Counted from the first letter of the stretch, positions 34,969 through 44,287 are shown. The stretch is 64,000 bases of DNA from Cryomorphaceae bacterium 1068 (GCA_027214385.1 JAPVXR010000005.1:124001-188000), one strand, 5' to 3'. A program made the numbers and translations. The notes: generated from the letters alone by a model not told the origin.

Positions 34969-35692
34969 ATAGCTTTGCTTTAACTTCTTCCAATATTTCA
35001 TTCACCCAAAGTTCGTACATATCTCCTGATGGATGCAAATTATCCGGGGCGATCAAAGACGGATTGTCTTGAGCCATTCTGGATATCTCAGTTATATTGA
35101 AATATTTAACTGCATAAGATTCTGTGATATCTCGATTGATATCATTGTAAATGTCTATCTCCTGCGAAACGTCGGGATAACCTTGCCCAAAAGGAGTTAC
35201 GCCGTAATCAGGTATGCTGAGAACAAAAATACGGTCGGTATCATTTCCGGCAAACTGAATGGCTGTTTGCAGCAGTTGCTCAAACTCCATCCCATATACA
35301 TCAAGGGGTTGATTTTGGAACTGGTTGTTTACACCAATGAGCAGTGAAACAAGATCATATTCTCCAGCCAAATCAGCTATTTCTATGGCGCTGATGAGCT
35401 GATCTGTGCGCCAACCACCAAAGGCAACGATGTCGGGCTCAGAGCCCTCAAGAAGACTGTCTTCATTTAACCTGCCTACCAATTGGGTCGGATAGTTGCG
35501 ACTGCTGTCAGGTAGGGCTGTACCTATGGTATAGCTGTCGCCAAGAGCCAGATAGCTGAAGCGAATCGTATCCTGCATGGGAGCGGTATCGGCTGGTGGG
35601 GTTGGACCTTCTTTATCATTGCAAGAGGCCAGGCTCATCAGGATTATAAAGATCAGTCCCATGATTCGACTATGTTTGAAGAACTCCAACAT
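34961..35692 (-). CDS. SGNH/GDSL-family lipoprotein hydrolase
   Basis: 243 residues from the ATG at 35692, which gives a basic n-region and the lipobox LMSLASC (Cys24); an ATG at 35662 is an alternative. SGNH blocks visible: I, YLALGDSYTIGTALPDS (nucleophile Ser); II, Gly in FGGWRTDQL; III, LLIGVNNQF (Asn); V, APDNLHPSGDMY (Asp and His). It is likely an esterase or acetylhydrolase on the periplasmic side of an envelope membrane. The start overlaps the carboxylase stop, and the next gene is a barrel with a shared EGPTPP motif. Confidence 0.85.
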   Translation of the reverse strand: MLEFFKHSRIMGLIFIILMSLASCNDKEGPTPPADTAPMQDTIRFSYLALGDSYTIGTALPDSSRNYPTQLVGRLNEDSLLEGSEPDIVAFGGWRTDQLISAIEIADLAGEYDLVSLLIGVNNQFQNQPLDVYGMEFEQLLQTAIQFAGNDTDRIFVLSIPDYGVTPFGQGYPDVSQEIDIYNDINRDITESYAVKYFNITEISRMAQDNPSLIAPDNLHPSGDMYELWVNEILEEVKAKLYE

Positions 35693-37313
35693 TGTAAGGT
35701 TTTTCAGCCGGTGAATTGTTGGCAGCTTCAATTCCCATAGCGATATGTTTTCGTGTTTCTGCAGGATCGATGATGGCATCTAGCCAAAGGCGAGAAGCGG
35801 CGTATTCCGGCTTGGTTTGTTCATCGTAACGGTTTTTGATCTTATCAAAAAGTTCTTTTTCTTTCTCTTCTGTGATTGTCGTTCCCTTTGATTTTTGTGA
35901 AGCTACTTCAATACTGAGCAGGACCTTTGCTGCTTGCTCTCCACCCATTACCGCTACTCGGGCGGTTGGCCACCCAACGATTAGCCTAGGGTCGTATGCT
36001 TTTCCACACATGGCGTAGTTTCCAGCACCGTAGCTGTTGCCCATCACGATGGTGAATTTGGGTACGACCGAGTTGCTCATGGCATTCACCAATTTGGCTC
36101 CGTCCTTTATGATTCCTCCGTGTTCACTTCGGCTACCTACCATAAATCCGGTAACGTCTTGTAAAAAAACGAGAGGGATGTTTTTCTGATTGCAGTTCAT
36201 AATAAATCGTGCGGCCTTATCGGCAGAGTCGCTGTAAATCACTCCACCAAACTGCATTTCGCCTTTTGCACTTTTCACGATACTACGTTGATTGGCAACG
36301 ATCCCAACCGACCATCCGTCGATTCGCGCATAAGCGCATACGATGGTTTGACCAAAGCCTTTTTTGTATTCGGTCATTTTACTTTCGTCCACGATGCATT
36401 TAATCACCTCACGAACGTCGTATGTTTTTCCTTTATCCGTTGGGAAGGCACGGTAGATTTCGCTGAGTTTTACTTTGGGCATTGTTGGCTCAGCACGATT
36501 GAAACCAGCCTTTTGGTTGGTCTCTCCAATCTTATCGACCAAGTCTCGAATGGTCGACAAACACTCCTGATCATCTTCAACCTTATAGTCCGTAACACCT
36601 GAAATTTCGCTATGCGTAGATGCTCCTCCCAAAGTTTCATTGTCAATGTTTTCGCCTATGGCTGCTTTTACCAAATAAGAACCAGCCAAGAAGATGGTCC
36701 CTGTTTTATTCACGATCAGCGACTCATCGCTCATAATGGGCAAGTAGGCACCACCAGCCACACAGCTACCCATCACGGCTGCTATTTGAGGGATGCCTCG
36801 GCTTGACATCACGGCGTTGTTGCGGAATATTCTTCCGAAGTGTTCTTTGTCGGGGAAAATCTCGTCTTGCATCGGGAGGAACACTCCGGCACTATCTACG
36901 AGATAGATGATGGGGATGTGATTCTCCATGGCGATTTCTTGAGCTCGGAGGTTTTTCTTTCCCGTTATGGGAAACCATGCACCAGCTTTTACGGTAGCAT
37001 CATTGGCTACCACGATGCACTGGCGACCCTTGACATAACCCATCACTACTACCACACCTCCTGAGGGACAGCCTCCATACTCTTCGTACATTCCGTGTCC
37101 GGCGTATGCACCTATTTCAATGCGATCTGCGTCTTCGTCCAGCAGTAGGTCCACTCTTTCCCTTGCGGTGAGTTTACCCTGTTTATGCTGCTTTTCAATT
37201 TTTGCTTTTCCTCCTCCGAGGTAGATTTTTTCGAGTTCCCTTCTCACTTTCGACACCATTAATCGCATGGTGTCTTCATTTTTATTCAATTCCAGTTCTT
37301 TCGTATTCGCCAT
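35670..37313 (-). CDS. Biotin-dependent acyl-CoA carboxylase, beta (carboxyltransferase) subunit
   Basis: 547 residues from the ATG at 37313; an extension would start at TTG 37346. Crotonase-fold carboxyltransferase with N-half YGGCPSGGVVVVMGYVKGR, GSCVAGGAYLPIMSDE and GGASTHSEISGVTDY, and C-half DVTGFMVGSRSEHGGIIKDG with GNSYGAGNYAMCGKAYDPRL. The C-half motif resembles methylcrotonyl-CoA carboxylase rather than propionyl-CoA carboxylase. It transfers CO2 from biotin to an acyl-CoA, as in leucine breakdown. The biotin-carrying alpha subunit is not in this window. Confidence 0.9.
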   Translation of the reverse strand: MANTKELELNKNEDTMRLMVSKVRRELEKIYLGGGKAKIEKQHKQGKLTARERVDLLLDEDADRIEIGAYAGHGMYEEYGGCPSGGVVVVMGYVKGRQCIVVANDATVKAGAWFPITGKKNLRAQEIAMENHIPIIYLVDSAGVFLPMQDEIFPDKEHFGRIFRNNAVMSSRGIPQIAAVMGSCVAGGAYLPIMSDESLIVNKTGTIFLAGSYLVKAAIGENIDNETLGGASTHSEISGVTDYKVEDDQECLSTIRDLVDKIGETNQKAGFNRAEPTMPKVKLSEIYRAFPTDKGKTYDVREVIKCIVDESKMTEYKKGFGQTIVCAYARIDGWSVGIVANQRSIVKSAKGEMQFGGVIYSDSADKAARFIMNCNQKNIPLVFLQDVTGFMVGSRSEHGGIIKDGAKLVNAMSNSVVPKFTIVMGNSYGAGNYAMCGKAYDPRLIVGWPTARVAVMGGEQAAKVLLSIEVASQKSKGTTITEEKEKELFDKIKNRYDEQTKPEYAASRLWLDAIIDPAETRKHIAMGIEAANNSPAEKPYNVGVLQT

Positions 37314-37356
37314 GAGCGCTTCGTGGTTTTTTTCAGTGGTGTCCAAATATACGGTT

Positions 37357-37977
37357 TCAACCCTTTAAGACAGACAGCGAGGCAGGGCCTTCGTTAAAGA
37401 GCAAGTCGAGAATCGATAAATTGGGTTGAAAGTCAAAGCGATCGCTAAAAACTTGAAGATACTTTTTAGATTGAAACTCAGCAGGAAACTGGTCCGGACT
37501 CTTGATTCGTGTCCTGAGATCATAATCAGCGTCGATTTCAACGTACTTGTCTTGGATGGAAAAGTTTGGTTCGAATTTGAGCAGTCTGAGCCACAGGTTT
37601 AAGCTTTCGCGAAAGAAGGCGCCGAAATCGGGATGTCGCGCTTCGAAAAGATTGATCACCTTAGGATAATAGTGATCGAAGAAAGGAGAGGAGCGATACG
37701 ACGATTCCAGGGCTCGCTTGTGCAATCGTATCCACGGCTCATCATAGTCGATAAGAATATTCCCGGAAGGAGTTTTTTCGCCCTTTTGTCCGACCACATT
37801 AATGGTTAATGTTTGAACTCCGTTTGCCGAAAGAATGTGATACCGATTGCGTATGGTTTGCTTCACGTAATTCTCGGCGGTATCAAAATATACCTTGTGG
37901 CCTTTCGCCATAGCGACAAAAAGTCCAATAGGCGGAATCAAGCTTAACGGTGAAACGATGAGAAGCTCATCACTCAT
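37357..37977 (-). CDS. WbqC-family protein
   Basis: 206 residues from the ATG at 37977, overlapping lepB by eight bases; the longer frame begins with TTG. Matches the WbqC-like family: PPIGLFVAMAKGHKVYFDTA, YVKQTIRNRYHILSANGVQT, LTINVVGQ, SSYRSSPFFDHYYPKVINLF, and a C-terminal YLQVFSDRFDFQPNLSILDL. Proteins of this type are found in O-antigen or glycan loci and sometimes predicted to be amide- or aminotransfer enzymes, but the activity is unproven. It is a usual partner of lepB in Bacteroidota. Confidence 0.85.
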   Translation of the reverse strand: MSDELLIVSPLSLIPPIGLFVAMAKGHKVYFDTAENYVKQTIRNRYHILSANGVQTLTINVVGQKGEKTPSGNILIDYDEPWIRLHKRALESSYRSSPFFDHYYPKVINLFEARHPDFGAFFRESLNLWLRLLKFEPNFSIQDKYVEIDADYDLRTRIKSPDQFPAEFQSKKYLQVFSDRFDFQPNLSILDLLFNEGPASLSVLKG

Positions 37978-39505
37978 GGCCCACAAGCGAGAATAATCTA
38001 CTCCAGCGAATTCCCGTTTCAGGATCTTTGCTAAACCAGATAAATACTGCTTTTCCCACGATGTGATCGAAAGGAACGAAGCCCCAAAACCGTGAATCGG
38101 CGGAATTGTGGCGGTTATCTCCCATTAGGAAATAGTAATCTTGCTTGAAGGTGTAGTTTGAAGCTACTTCTCCGTTGATTAAAATGGAACCGTCTTTTAC
38201 AGCTAAATCATTGTGCTCGTAAACATCGATGACTCTGCGATAAAGTGGTAAGTTTTCCATCGTGAGATCAATGGTTTCTCCTGCTTTTGGAATCCATAGA
38301 GGACCGAAATTATCTTCTGTCCAACTGTAGTTGGGATGATTAGGAAAGATGTGCAAGTCAGCTTGTGGCCTTTTCATTTCGATTGTCACCGAGTCCACTG
38401 AAGACATTCCTTCGACGATCTCCTTCTCTCGATCGGTCAACGGCATTCGGTAAAACCGATTCGAAGCATAAAATTGACGTTCTGCATCTGTTATGTAGAT
38501 GTCGTATTTCTCTTGAAGTACTTCCACGGAAAGCGCAGATTTGGTATACACTTCATATACGAATTGAACACCATTAGGTCTGCGAATCTGCTCACCATCG
38601 ATGTGAACGCGTCGATCTATCACTTGGATTTCGTCGCCGGGAAGGCCAATTGTTCGTTTAATGTAATTCTCCTTTTTATCTAGTGGTCGAACGGTAATTC
38701 CACCTGTTTCGGCCATTCTACCTTCTTCGGTAATGAATCTCTCTTTCTGTAAGTTTTCTCGACCGAATTGTCGAGCGAGTTGGTAGTAGCTGCTTTCTTG
38801 AGCATTTACCACCACGGTATCTCCTTCGGGGAAATTGAAAACCGTAGCATCATAGCGGTTAACATCTCCGAAGCCGGGAAGCCTCATGTAGGGGAGTTTC
38901 TGCCATTCAACGTACGACTTGGTGTTGATCACAGGAATCGTATGGTGAGTAAATGGAAAGGTAAGCGGAGTCATCGGCAATCGAGGACCGTAGCTCAGTT
39001 TGCTGACAAAAAGATAATCTCCCACCAACAAAGATTTTTCCATCGATGGAGTGGGGATGGTAAATGCCTCAATAGTGAATGTGCGGATGATGGTAGCTGC
39101 AATAACTGCAAAGACGATGGCTTCGGCCCACTCTCGGCTTCTGCTTTTCTTTTCGGCTTTGTAATCAGGTAGGCCAATATATTTGATATCATCCTTAAAA
39201 GCGATCATTCCTAAAGCTAGGAATGGCAAGAAGATCGCGATCAAATAGTCCTTTGTCGTTCGCATGCCGAAAGCTCTTACCAGCTCTACATGCATGGCTC
39301 CAAGCAAAACAAAATTCACCCCAGGTACTATCAGAATCAATAGCCACCACCATGGTTTATTAATGACCTTGAGCCAAACGAATAGATTGTAGATGGGAAT
39401 GAATCCTGCCCAACTCGGCTCACGGTCGGCCTTTTTGAAAATTTTCCAAAGGCAGACAAAATAGGAGAGGATAGTCAGATAAAAAATACCGTATGCTATG
39501 ATCAT
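37970..39505 (-). CDS. lepB: Signal peptidase I with N-terminal membrane domain
   Basis: 511 residues, far longer than the usual 200-320. The N-terminal ~110 residues carry three hydrophobic segments and WAGFIPIYNLFVWLKVINKP, a DUF5684-like domain. A further helix (~125-145) precedes the S26 protease: Ser154 in FTIPTPSMEKSLLVGDYLFV and Lys283 in NYIKRTIGLPGDEIQV, followed by FLMGDNRHNSADSRFWGFVP near the end. A ~100-residue insert lies between the Lys box and the GDNR box. It removes signal peptides in the inner membrane. It overlaps dapB by four bases. Confidence 0.93.
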   Translation of the reverse strand: MIIAYGIFYLTILSYFVCLWKIFKKADREPSWAGFIPIYNLFVWLKVINKPWWWLLILIVPGVNFVLLGAMHVELVRAFGMRTTKDYLIAIFLPFLALGMIAFKDDIKYIGLPDYKAEKKSRSREWAEAIVFAVIAATIIRTFTIEAFTIPTPSMEKSLLVGDYLFVSKLSYGPRLPMTPLTFPFTHHTIPVINTKSYVEWQKLPYMRLPGFGDVNRYDATVFNFPEGDTVVVNAQESSYYQLARQFGRENLQKERFITEEGRMAETGGITVRPLDKKENYIKRTIGLPGDEIQVIDRRVHIDGEQIRRPNGVQFVYEVYTKSALSVEVLQEKYDIYITDAERQFYASNRFYRMPLTDREKEIVEGMSSVDSVTIEMKRPQADLHIFPNHPNYSWTEDNFGPLWIPKAGETIDLTMENLPLYRRVIDVYEHNDLAVKDGSILINGEVASNYTFKQDYYFLMGDNRHNSADSRFWGFVPFDHIVGKAVFIWFSKDPETGIRWSRLFSLVGHE

Positions 39506-40215
39506 AGTTGAATAAGGTTGTTCATGGAGTAAAAACCGGGTTTCTGTTTAACGAGAAATTCCGCGGCCATTATCGCTCCGAGGGCAAAGCCATCACGCGA
39601 AAATGCTTCGTGTTTTATTTCTATTGAATCGATTTCGGACTTGAACCGAACAATATGGGTTCCTTTTACATCTCCTTCGCGGTAAGCCGCAATAGGGAGT
39701 GAGCCTTCTTTAGTTTCTTCACCTTTGAGGTGATAGGAAGTGTAGTTTTTGTTCTCGGAAATGACTTCTTTTGCCAGTGTTGTAGCCGTTCCGCTTGGGG
39801 CATCTTTCTTTCCGGTGTGATGCCATTCTTCAATTTCTGACGTATAATTGAAGTCATTCATTATTCGCGAAAGCTCGGCAGTAAGATGATGCGTAATGAA
39901 CACTCCCGGCGAAAAATTGGAGGCATAAAAAAAGCGGCCATTCAATTCGACACAGTTCTGTTCTACTTCATTCATTTCATCATACCAACCGGTAGTGCCT
40001 GTAACCAATGGAATAGACTGTTGGAGCACTTCTTTGAAATTTTCAATGGCTGAATTCGGTTGAGTAAATTCAATAGCAGCGTCACAAGAAGGAAGATTGT
40101 TGATCTCTGATTTATTTTCAGAAGTAATGGTAGCCACGATTTCGTGACCTCTGTCCTTCGCCAGTTCAGCAATTCGCTTACCCATCCGTCCGTAGCCGAT
40201 TAGTGAAATTTTCAT
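39502..40215 (-). CDS. dapB: 4-hydroxy-tetrahydrodipicolinate reductase
   Basis: 237 residues. Rossmann start KISLIGYGRMGKRIAELAKD, VTGTTGW, the catalytic segment EEWHHTGKKDAPSGTATTLA (His and Lys), and GTHIVRFKSEIDSIEIKHEA. It makes tetrahydrodipicolinate for lysine and meso-diaminopimelate, a peptidoglycan precursor. Four-base overlap with lepB; 24 bases after the DUF5683 gene. Confidence 0.95.
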   Translation of the reverse strand: MKISLIGYGRMGKRIAELAKDRGHEIVATITSENKSEINNLPSCDAAIEFTQPNSAIENFKEVLQQSIPLVTGTTGWYDEMNEVEQNCVELNGRFFYASNFSPGVFITHHLTAELSRIMNDFNYTSEIEEWHHTGKKDAPSGTATTLAKEVISENKNYTSYHLKGEETKEGSLPIAAYREGDVKGTHIVRFKSEIDSIEIKHEAFSRDGFALGAIMAAEFLVKQKPGFYSMNNLIQL

Positions 40216-40239
40216 AGAGACGATTCCAAGCGGTCGAAG

Positions 40240-40848
40240 TTACAATTTAAGAGATAATGTTATTCCCGTTACCGGTTGAAGTGACGGAGTAACGAAAGGT
40301 TGAATATTCATCGTCAAATCTTCGCCCACATCGAAGTAAAACAAATGAGCATCGACATTTGCATCTATGATATTCAAAACATAGATCGCTCCAATGGCGA
40401 TGTAGGAAAGATCGCGCCAAGTCTTGTATTGACTGATCAACTCTTCGAGTTGTGTACTTGTGAAACCTGTTCCGTTTTCAGTGGTGGGATCACCATCTGT
40501 TTCAGCTTTAAACGCGTCTTTGTAAAGGTCGATTTGCTTGAGGTTGTCGTTCAGGTACCAACCCGCTACTGCAAATCCACCATATATGATCGGCACTTTC
40601 CAGTATTTCTTGTTGTAAATCTGCCCTAGTCCAGGCAGGGCAGCAGACATGATGGTAGCTTTTTTAGGACTATGAGGTTTTAATTCTGATTCGGTAGCGA
40701 CTTCAGCAACCGTACCCTCGATTGTGCCACGCTCTACTTCAAGTTCTACCTCCGTAGTATCTGTTTGAGCAAATACCATACTCGCACAGAAAATGATGAG
40801 AGTGGAGAGAAAAATGCGTTTTATGAATCTAGTCTTCAAGTGAATCAA
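40240..40848 (-). CDS. DUF5683 membrane protein
   Basis: 202 residues starting at TTG (40848, or TTG at 40839), overlapping parB by 10-20 bases. Signal-like helix RIFLSTLIIFCASMVFA. Then KATIMSAALPGLGQIYNKKY with WKVPIIYGGFAVAGWYLNDN, the hallmark of DUF5683, a second helical pair (RDLSYIAIGAIYVLNIIDAN) and a beta ending LQPVTGITLSLKL. It is nearly always found between parB and dapB in Bacteroidota. Function unknown; a link to envelope growth or chromosome segregation is inference from context. Confidence 0.88.
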   Translation of the reverse strand: MIHLKTRFIKRIFLSTLIIFCASMVFAQTDTTEVELEVERGTIEGTVAEVATESELKPHSPKKATIMSAALPGLGQIYNKKYWKVPIIYGGFAVAGWYLNDNLKQIDLYKDAFKAETDGDPTTENGTGFTSTQLEELISQYKTWRDLSYIAIGAIYVLNIIDANVDAHLFYFDVGEDLTMNIQPFVTPSLQPVTGITLSLKL

Positions 40849-41710
40849 TGATGCGTCTTAGTTGATCATCTGAGGCAAAGGTAATCTCAATTTTTCCTTT
40901 TCCTTTCTGATCGCGCTTGATGTCAACTTTTGTGCCAAATCGATCCATTAAATCAGACTTTATCTTTTGGTGTTCAAAGGAAAGAGGCGCAGGTTTTTTC
41001 TTCGCTTTTTTACTTTTAGATTCTTTTCCAAAATCTTCAACTTGTCTTACAGACATCCCGTCTGCCAGAATCTTATCAAATGCAATTAGTATTTCCTCTT
41101 CACTGTCAAAAGCCAAGAGAGCGCGGGCATGGCCCATGGTTATCTTTGATTCCCTCAGCGCCATTTGCACTTGAGGAGGAAGTTTGAGCAATCGCAAGTA
41201 ATTGCTAACCGTGGCTCTTTTTTTGCCGACTCTTTGGCTCATGGCCTCTTGGGTAAGGTTGCATTCTTCGATCAGTCTTTGGTAGGAGATGGCAATCTCG
41301 ATAGGATCGAGATTCCTGCGTTGGATGTTCTCAACGAGAGCCATTTCGAGCATGGCTTGATCGTTGGCGACTCTGATGTAAGCCGGAATCTCCGTGAGTC
41401 CTGCTATTTGAGAAGCACGAAACCTTCGTTCACCACTGATCAACTGAAATCTATCGTGACCAAGTTTCCTGACCGTTACGGGTTGAATGATACCGAGCTG
41501 TTTGATGGATTGAACCAACTCCATAAGCGGCTCCTCTTCAAAAACTGTACGTGGCTGGAAAGGATTGGCTTCGATGGACTCTACAGGAAGCATAGCTACA
41601 GAACCAAGAACGCGTTCAGCACTTTCGGATCTTACTCCGGAGGTGATGTCGGTTTCGACATTCTCCAATAAAGCACTTAGCCCTCGCCCTAAACCTCTTT
41701 TTTTACTCAT
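40829..41710 (-). CDS. parB: Chromosome-partitioning protein ParB
   Basis: 293 residues from the ATG at 41710, overlapping parA by eight bases. The start MSKKRGLGRGLSALLENV is the ParA-interaction region. The CTPase/partition box is NPFQPRTVFEEEPLMELVQS with LISGERRFRASQIAG and VENIQRRNLDPIEIAISYQR. The HTH for parS is LTQEAMSQRVGKKRATVSNY; a C-terminal basic dimerisation part ends IRRIIDSLED-like. It spreads on DNA around parS. No parS-like TGTTNCACGTGAAACA site was found in this window. Confidence 0.95.
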   Translation of the reverse strand: MSKKRGLGRGLSALLENVETDITSGVRSESAERVLGSVAMLPVESIEANPFQPRTVFEEEPLMELVQSIKQLGIIQPVTVRKLGHDRFQLISGERRFRASQIAGLTEIPAYIRVANDQAMLEMALVENIQRRNLDPIEIAISYQRLIEECNLTQEAMSQRVGKKRATVSNYLRLLKLPPQVQMALRESKITMGHARALLAFDSEEEILIAFDKILADGMSVRQVEDFGKESKSKKAKKKPAPLSFEHQKIKSDLMDRFGTKVDIKRDQKGKGKIEITFASDDQLRRIIDSLED

Positions 41711-42515
41711 TTTCCAGTTCAATCATTTTATCCTCAGTCTTAATGCGAGTCAGATCATTCTTTTGAAGAATTTCCCTGGCGAGGTTGAGGTAGTTGATCG
41801 ATCCTTTGCAAGAAGCATCGTGCATGATGATGGTTTCTCCATGACTAGGTGCTTCACCAAGTCTGGTATTTCTATGGATGACAGTATTGAATACCAGCTC
41901 CTGAAAGTGCATTTTCACTTCTTCCACCACTTGGTTGGCCAGTCTCAATCGACTATCAAACATGGTGAGTAGTATACCTTCGATAGCCAAATCAGTATTT
42001 AAACGCGACTGAACGATTTTAACGGTATTCAATAGCTTACCCAAACCCTCAAGAGCAAAGTACTCGCATTGAACCGGTATGATGACAGAGTCTGATGCTG
42101 AAAGAGCATTGACGGTAATCAAGCCCAGTGATGGTGAACAGTCTATGATGATAAAATCATATTCCTCTTTCAATTCTTGCAAGGCGTGCTTCATCATCTT
42201 CTCCCTATTCGGAAGGCTGATCATTTCAATTTCGGCACCTACCAAATCGATGTGAGCAGGGATAAGGTCCAAGTTGGGATTATCCGTATGTATGATGATA
42301 TCCTTTGGGTCTACCTCGTTGATCAAGCATTCGTAAATGCTGGTCTTGATCGTTTTAGGATCTATGCCTACGCCGCTGGTGGCATTGGCCTGAGGATCGG
42401 CATCGACCAAAAGGGTTTTGTGCTCCAGCACACCTAAGCAGGCGGCCAGATTGATAGCTGAAGTGGTTTTTCCTACTCCACCTTTCTGATTGGCAATTGA
42501 AATTATCTTTCCCAT
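41703..42515 (-). CDS. parA: Chromosome-partitioning ATPase ParA
   Basis: 270 residues from the ATG at 42515 (the longer start is TTG). Deviant Walker A GKIISIANQKGGVGKTTSAI, Walker A' FIIIDCSPSLGLITVNALSA, and VDADPQANATSGVGID. No N-terminal HTH, so it is the chromosomal (Soj) type. It drives origin segregation together with ParB. It begins two bases after the UPF0173 stop, in the long minus-strand gene run. Confidence 0.95.
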   Translation of the reverse strand: MGKIISIANQKGGVGKTTSAINLAACLGVLEHKTLLVDADPQANATSGVGIDPKTIKTSIYECLINEVDPKDIIIHTDNPNLDLIPAHIDLVGAEIEMISLPNREKMMKHALQELKEEYDFIIIDCSPSLGLITVNALSASDSVIIPVQCEYFALEGLGKLLNTVKIVQSRLNTDLAIEGILLTMFDSRLRLANQVVEEVKMHFQELVFNTVIHRNTRLGEAPSHGETIIMHDASCKGSINYLNLAREILQKNDLTRIKTEDKMIELENE

Positions 42516-42517
42516 AT

Positions 42518-43198
42518 TCAAAGTTCGATCGATTCTCCTATATCCATTATCTTCAAGTCCAAACCGGCTTGAGTAAATTTATTTTTGGCTTCCTCCAAAT
42601 CAATCGTGATCGGAGGAAAAGTATTGTAATGCATCCCAATAATGTTTTGCACATCCACAAATTCGCTTGCTACGATGGCGTCATCTACTCCCATAGTAAA
42701 GTTGTCGCCTATGGGCAAAAAAGCCCATTTGACATCAAACTCACGAGCGATCAGCTTCATATCATAAGTCAACGCCGTGTCACCTGCGTAGTAAATGCAA
42801 AGGTCTCCGAATTCTATGACAAATCCTCCGGGGTTCCCCATGTAAGTGCCATTGTCCAGAGATGAACTGTGAACGGCGTTTACATATTTCACTTTTCCAA
42901 ATGGCTGTTGTACTGCGCCCCCGTGATTCATTGGGTGCACGTTATCTACTCCTTGATTTCCTAACCATTGATAAATTTCAAAATTCGTAATCACTTTTGC
43001 ACCCGTTCTTTTGGCAATACTCACGGCATCGGCAATATGGTCCATGTGACCATGGGTGATCAAAATGAAATCGGCTTCGACTTTTTCAACATCTATATCT
43101 GCGGCCAAAGGATTCGGACTAATGAATGGATCGAACAAAATTCGACTATCATTGTGATTAATCCCGAAACAAGAATGGCCGTAATACGTTATCGTCAT
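42518..43198 (-). CDS. UPF0173 metal-dependent hydrolase
   Basis: 226 residues. Metallo-beta-lactamase fold: YYGHSCFGINHNDSRILFDP at the start, the metal motif ITHGHMDHIADAVSIA (HxHxDH), VHSSSLDNGTYMGNPGGFVI, YYAGDTALTYDMKLI, and a final His in IGMHYNTFPPI. Length and motifs match the UPF0173 family (YtkL type), whose natural substrate is unknown. First gene of the run leading into parA-parB. Confidence 0.92.
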   Translation of the reverse strand: MTITYYGHSCFGINHNDSRILFDPFISPNPLAADIDVEKVEADFILITHGHMDHIADAVSIAKRTGAKVITNFEIYQWLGNQGVDNVHPMNHGGAVQQPFGKVKYVNAVHSSSLDNGTYMGNPGGFVIEFGDLCIYYAGDTALTYDMKLIAREFDVKWAFLPIGDNFTMGVDDAIVASEFVDVQNIIGMHYNTFPPITIDLEEAKNKFTQAGLDLKIMDIGESIEL

Positions 43199-43308
43199 GA
43201 AATCTCTTTAACGAGGTTTAGGAAATTTAAAAGTACTTCATTTCGGCTTTTCAAATGGAGAATTCCAAGCCTTATTTTGCACAGTTTTTTGTTAATCCAG
43301 ACATCCAA

Positions 43309-43830
43309 ATGATCACCATTTTCAGTGCTACAAATCGTTCAGATAGCAACACCGAATTGATTGCTAGAAACTACAGGAAACTCGCTGAAGATCAGGGTTT
43401 CGAGGCCCGGGTATATTCTTTTTGTGACTTGCCTGGAGATTTCCTTTTAGCTGAAAATTACGGAGACTCTCCGGAAAGTTTTTCACAAGTTTTGAAGGAG
43501 ATGATACAACCTGTTGATCGTTTTGTCTTCATTATACCCGAATACAACGGGAGCTATCCGGGAGTGACAAAGTTGTTTTTAGACACCATTAAGCCAAGTG
43601 TATGGCAAGGTAAAAAAGCTGCTTTGGTTGGTGTTGCGACTGGAAGGGCAGGAAATTTGAGAGGCATGGACCATTTGGCAGCTGTGCTCAACTACCTGAA
43701 AATGGAAGTGTATAGCCAAAAAATACCGCTTTCGTCTGTGCATCAGCACTTAAACGAAAGCGGTAAAATAGCTCTTGAGGAATACAATGACTTACTTTCC
43801 CAACAAATCAAGGGTTTTCTGAAGTTTTAA
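43309..43830 (+). CDS. NADPH-dependent FMN reductase
   Basis: 173 residues from the ATG at 43309, which begins directly with the flavodoxin-like strand MITIFSATNRSDSNTELIAR; the frame extends to 43255 but without similarity. FMN-phosphate loop SATNRSDSNT, FIIPEYNGSYPGVTKLFLDT, and GVATGRAGNLRGMDHLAAVL are typical of the FMN_red/YieF group of quinone or flavin reductases. A single-gene unit, divergent from the UPF0173 gene. Confidence 0.9.
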   Translation: MITIFSATNRSDSNTELIARNYRKLAEDQGFEARVYSFCDLPGDFLLAENYGDSPESFSQVLKEMIQPVDRFVFIIPEYNGSYPGVTKLFLDTIKPSVWQGKKAALVGVATGRAGNLRGMDHLAAVLNYLKMEVYSQKIPLSSVHQHLNESGKIALEEYNDLLSQQIKGFLKF

Positions 43831-44226
43831 TTAGCGCTTGTCGAGATCGTCGAAAGAAATATCAGTGAACGATTCAACAGGAGACTCTTCTTTTATTTCT
43901 TCCTGTTTTACTTCAGGATGATATTCTGAATGCTCTTCATCTGCAGGGTCAATAAATTCATTGTTCCCTGAACGGATATCTTTAATCTTGTCGATGGCCT
44001 CTGTCAAGCCATCTCTGAATTTTTCAAAGTCTTCTTTGTAAAGGAAGAGTTTGTGCTTCTCGTAAGAAGGCTCCCCATTTTTAAATTGTTTTTTACTCTC
44101 GGTAATGGTGAGGTATAAGTCATTTCCTCGCGTGGACTTGACATCAAAAAAATAAGTCCTTTTTCCGGCTCGTACCGCTTTTGAGAAAATGTCGTCTCGA
44201 ATCGAATCGTCGTGTTCCGTTGACAT
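43831..44226 (-). CDS. PUR-family nucleic-acid-binding protein (DUF3276)
   Basis: 131 residues. The PUR-alpha-like repeat: SKAVRAGKRTYFFDVKSTRG, DLYLTITESKKQF, YEKHKLFLYKEDFEKFRDGL. An acidic unstructured tail follows (~90-131). Bacterial PUR proteins of this kind bind single-stranded DNA or RNA. Stop is one base from the convergent FMN reductase stop. Standalone in Bacteroidota; role not known precisely. Confidence 0.9.
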   Translation of the reverse strand: MSTEHDDSIRDDIFSKAVRAGKRTYFFDVKSTRGNDLYLTITESKKQFKNGEPSYEKHKLFLYKEDFEKFRDGLTEAIDKIKDIRSGNNEFIDPADEEHSEYHPEVKQEEIKEESPVESFTDISFDDLDKR

Positions 44227-44287
44227 AGGTGATAGAAATTAGATTAGTAGTAGTGTAGTGCTGCAAATATACAATTTCAGGTAGAAC

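Noticed and set aside
40829-42515. parS centromere site near parAB
   Set aside because: I looked for the TGTTNCACGTGAAACA palindrome and saw no match here or elsewhere in the window.
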